Part shown: piece by piece, positions 47,271 through 48,244 of the stretch
How the letters are laid out: each line of letters begins with the position of its first letter
How positions within the stretch are numbered: the first letter of the stretch is position 1
From: Betaproteobacteria bacterium
GTDB lineage: Bacteria; Pseudomonadota; Gammaproteobacteria; Burkholderiales; Burkholderiaceae
Assembly: GCA_947453825.1 (NCBI GenBank)
Contig: CANGHN010000013.1
Coordinates: forward strand, 1-48,244
DNA: 48,244 bases
Reading direction: 5' to 3'
Program-made: the position numbers and the translations under genes
The notes under the pieces: model-generated
Told to the model about the DNA's origin: nothing
The model's database searches: none
What the model saw: the letters and a program-made list of their open reading frames with translations, nothing else

Positions 47271-48244
47271 ATGATTTTGGTGACGGGTGGCGCAGGCTTT
47301 ATTGGTGGTAACTTTGTTCTGGATTGGCTGGCCAATCCCAGCTCAGAGGGCATTGTGAATCTTGATAAGCTCACTTATGCGGGTAATCTGGCAACACTAG
47401 AGCCCCTCCAGAATGATTCTCGTCATGTATTTGTCCATGGCGATATCGGTGATAAAGCATTAGTTACAAAATTACTCAAAGAGCATCAACCTCGAGCGAT
47501 TGTGAATTTTGCTGCCGAGAGCCATGTCGATAGATCGATCCATGGCCCCGCTGAATTTGTACAAACCAATATTGTGGGAACCTTCAATTTATTGGAGTGC
47601 GCTCGCGAGTATTGGAATGCTTTAGAAGGTGATACAAAAGTCGCATTTCGTTTTCATCATGTTTCTACTGATGAGGTATATGGCTCTTTATCTGTAACTG
47701 ACCCCGCGTTCACAGAAAAAAATCCGTATGAGCCTAATAGCCCTTATTCGGCATCGAAGGCAGCTTCTGACCATTTGGTACGTGCTTGGTTCCATACCTA
47801 TGGCTTTCCAGTGGTGACTACCAATTGCTCAAATAACTATGGTCCTTATCATTTCCCAGAGAAGCTCATTCCGCTGGTGATCTTAAACGCACTCAACGGT
47901 AAGCCTTTACCGATCTATGGAGATGGGCAACAAGTGCGTGATTGGCTTTATGTTGGGGATCATTGCTCAGCAATACGTCAAGTTTTAGATAAAGGTAAAT
48001 TAGGTGAGACCTATAACATTGGGGGTTGGAATGAAAAAGCCAATATCGATGTAGTGAAAACAATCTGCCGTATTTTAGATGAGCTCAAGCCTCGCGAAGA
48101 TGGCAAGCCCTATGCTGAACAAATTACGTTTGTAAAAGATCGTCCCGGTCATGATCGTCGTTATGCAATCGATGCTAGTAAGGTAGAGCGTGAGCTAGGG
48201 TGGCGCCCTGCAGAAACATTTGATACGGGTATTCGGAAAACGGT
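47271..48244 (+). CDS. rfbB: dTDP-glucose 4,6-dehydratase (3' end outside the window)
   Basis: The first 324 codons of RmlB/RfbB, which turns dTDP-glucose into dTDP-4-keto-6-deoxyglucose for rhamnose and other deoxysugars. The Rossmann motif is GGAGFIG (6-12), the catalytic Thr-Asp-Glu is at 133-135 and YSASK (159-163) gives Tyr159 and Lys163. The family length is about 350, so roughly 30 residues are missing past the window edge. It probably opens an rml operon that supplies the adjacent glycan island. Confidence 0.96.
   Translation, partial: MILVTGGAGFIGGNFVLDWLANPSSEGIVNLDKLTYAGNLATLEPLQNDSRHVFVHGDIGDKALVTKLLKEHQPRAIVNFAAESHVDRSIHGPAEFVQTNIVGTFNLLECAREYWNALEGDTKVAFRFHHVSTDEVYGSLSVTDPAFTEKNPYEPNSPYSASKAASDHLVRAWFHTYGFPVVTTNCSNNYGPYHFPEKLIPLVILNALNGKPLPIYGDGQQVRDWLYVGDHCSAIRQVLDKGKLGETYNIGGWNEKANIDVVKTICRILDELKPREDGKPYAEQITFVKDRPGHDRRYAIDASKVERELGWRPAETFDTGIRKT

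Overview
The window looks like a chromosomal stretch of a small, streamlined betaproteobacterium of the Burkholderiaceae, most like Polynucleobacter. The reasons are moderate GC content, very short intergenic gaps, many 4-base ATGA-type overlaps, an Ala/Lys/Pro-rich histone H1-like protein ending in WPFPTG, and the gene order aroQ-accB-accC-prmA and yqgE-ruvX-pyrR-pyrB. This assignment rests on reading proteins and gene order, not on a database search.

Layout. 1-450: histone H1-like gene whose conserved C-terminal tail lies in the -1 frame behind an A AAA AAG heptamer, followed by a strong terminator. 460-6130 (minus strand): a PfkB-type sugar/nucleoside kinase, a PrmA protein fused to a membrane-anchored DUF3426 domain, accC, accB, aroQ and a TlpA-like thioredoxin. 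6150-12900 (plus): mpl, an SDR reductase, an RNB-domain exoribonuclease, a TonB-like protein, aroE and mtgA. 12900-20030: pyrF (minus), corA (plus), the thiL-pgpA-pncC operon (minus), the malic enzyme maeB and a barstar-like protein (both plus). 20060-25260: rsmE (minus), tkt and gap (plus), fur (minus), bamE (plus). 25320-35300 (plus): dapB, leuS, lptE, holA, proA, hemJ, an RlmL-type RNA methyltransferase, rubredoxin and hemL. 35300-37650 (minus): apaH and a photolyase. 37720-41120 (plus): a YdcF/ElyC-like protein, yqgE, ruvX, pyrR and pyrB.

41130 to the end is a surface-polysaccharide island of variable, strain-specific character. It holds a GT4-like glycosyltransferase, a DUF6492-like protein, a GT2 glycosyltransferase, a GT11 (alpha-1,2-fucosyltransferase type) gene, a GT10 (alpha-1,3/4-fucosyltransferase type) gene, a DUF5672-like protein and the start of rmlB (dTDP-glucose 4,6-dehydratase). 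From 44,320 on the genes alternate strand, unlike the tight co-directional operons before them.

Most of the window is housekeeping: fatty-acid initiation, shikimate and lysine pathways, peptidoglycan recycling and synthesis, outer-membrane assembly (bamE, lptE), pyrimidine and heme synthesis, central carbon metabolism and RNA modification. The most unusual items are the probable -1 frameshift in the histone-like gene, with exact slip-site phasing and a downstream stem-loop; the PrmA-DUF3426 fusion; a BamE with a long tail carrying a duplicated SFWD motif; and the fucosyltransferase-bearing glycan island directly after pyrB. I saw no tRNA, rRNA, CRISPR array, insertion sequence or phage gene. 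No gene-free stretch exceeds 300 bases; the longest is 5372-5599.
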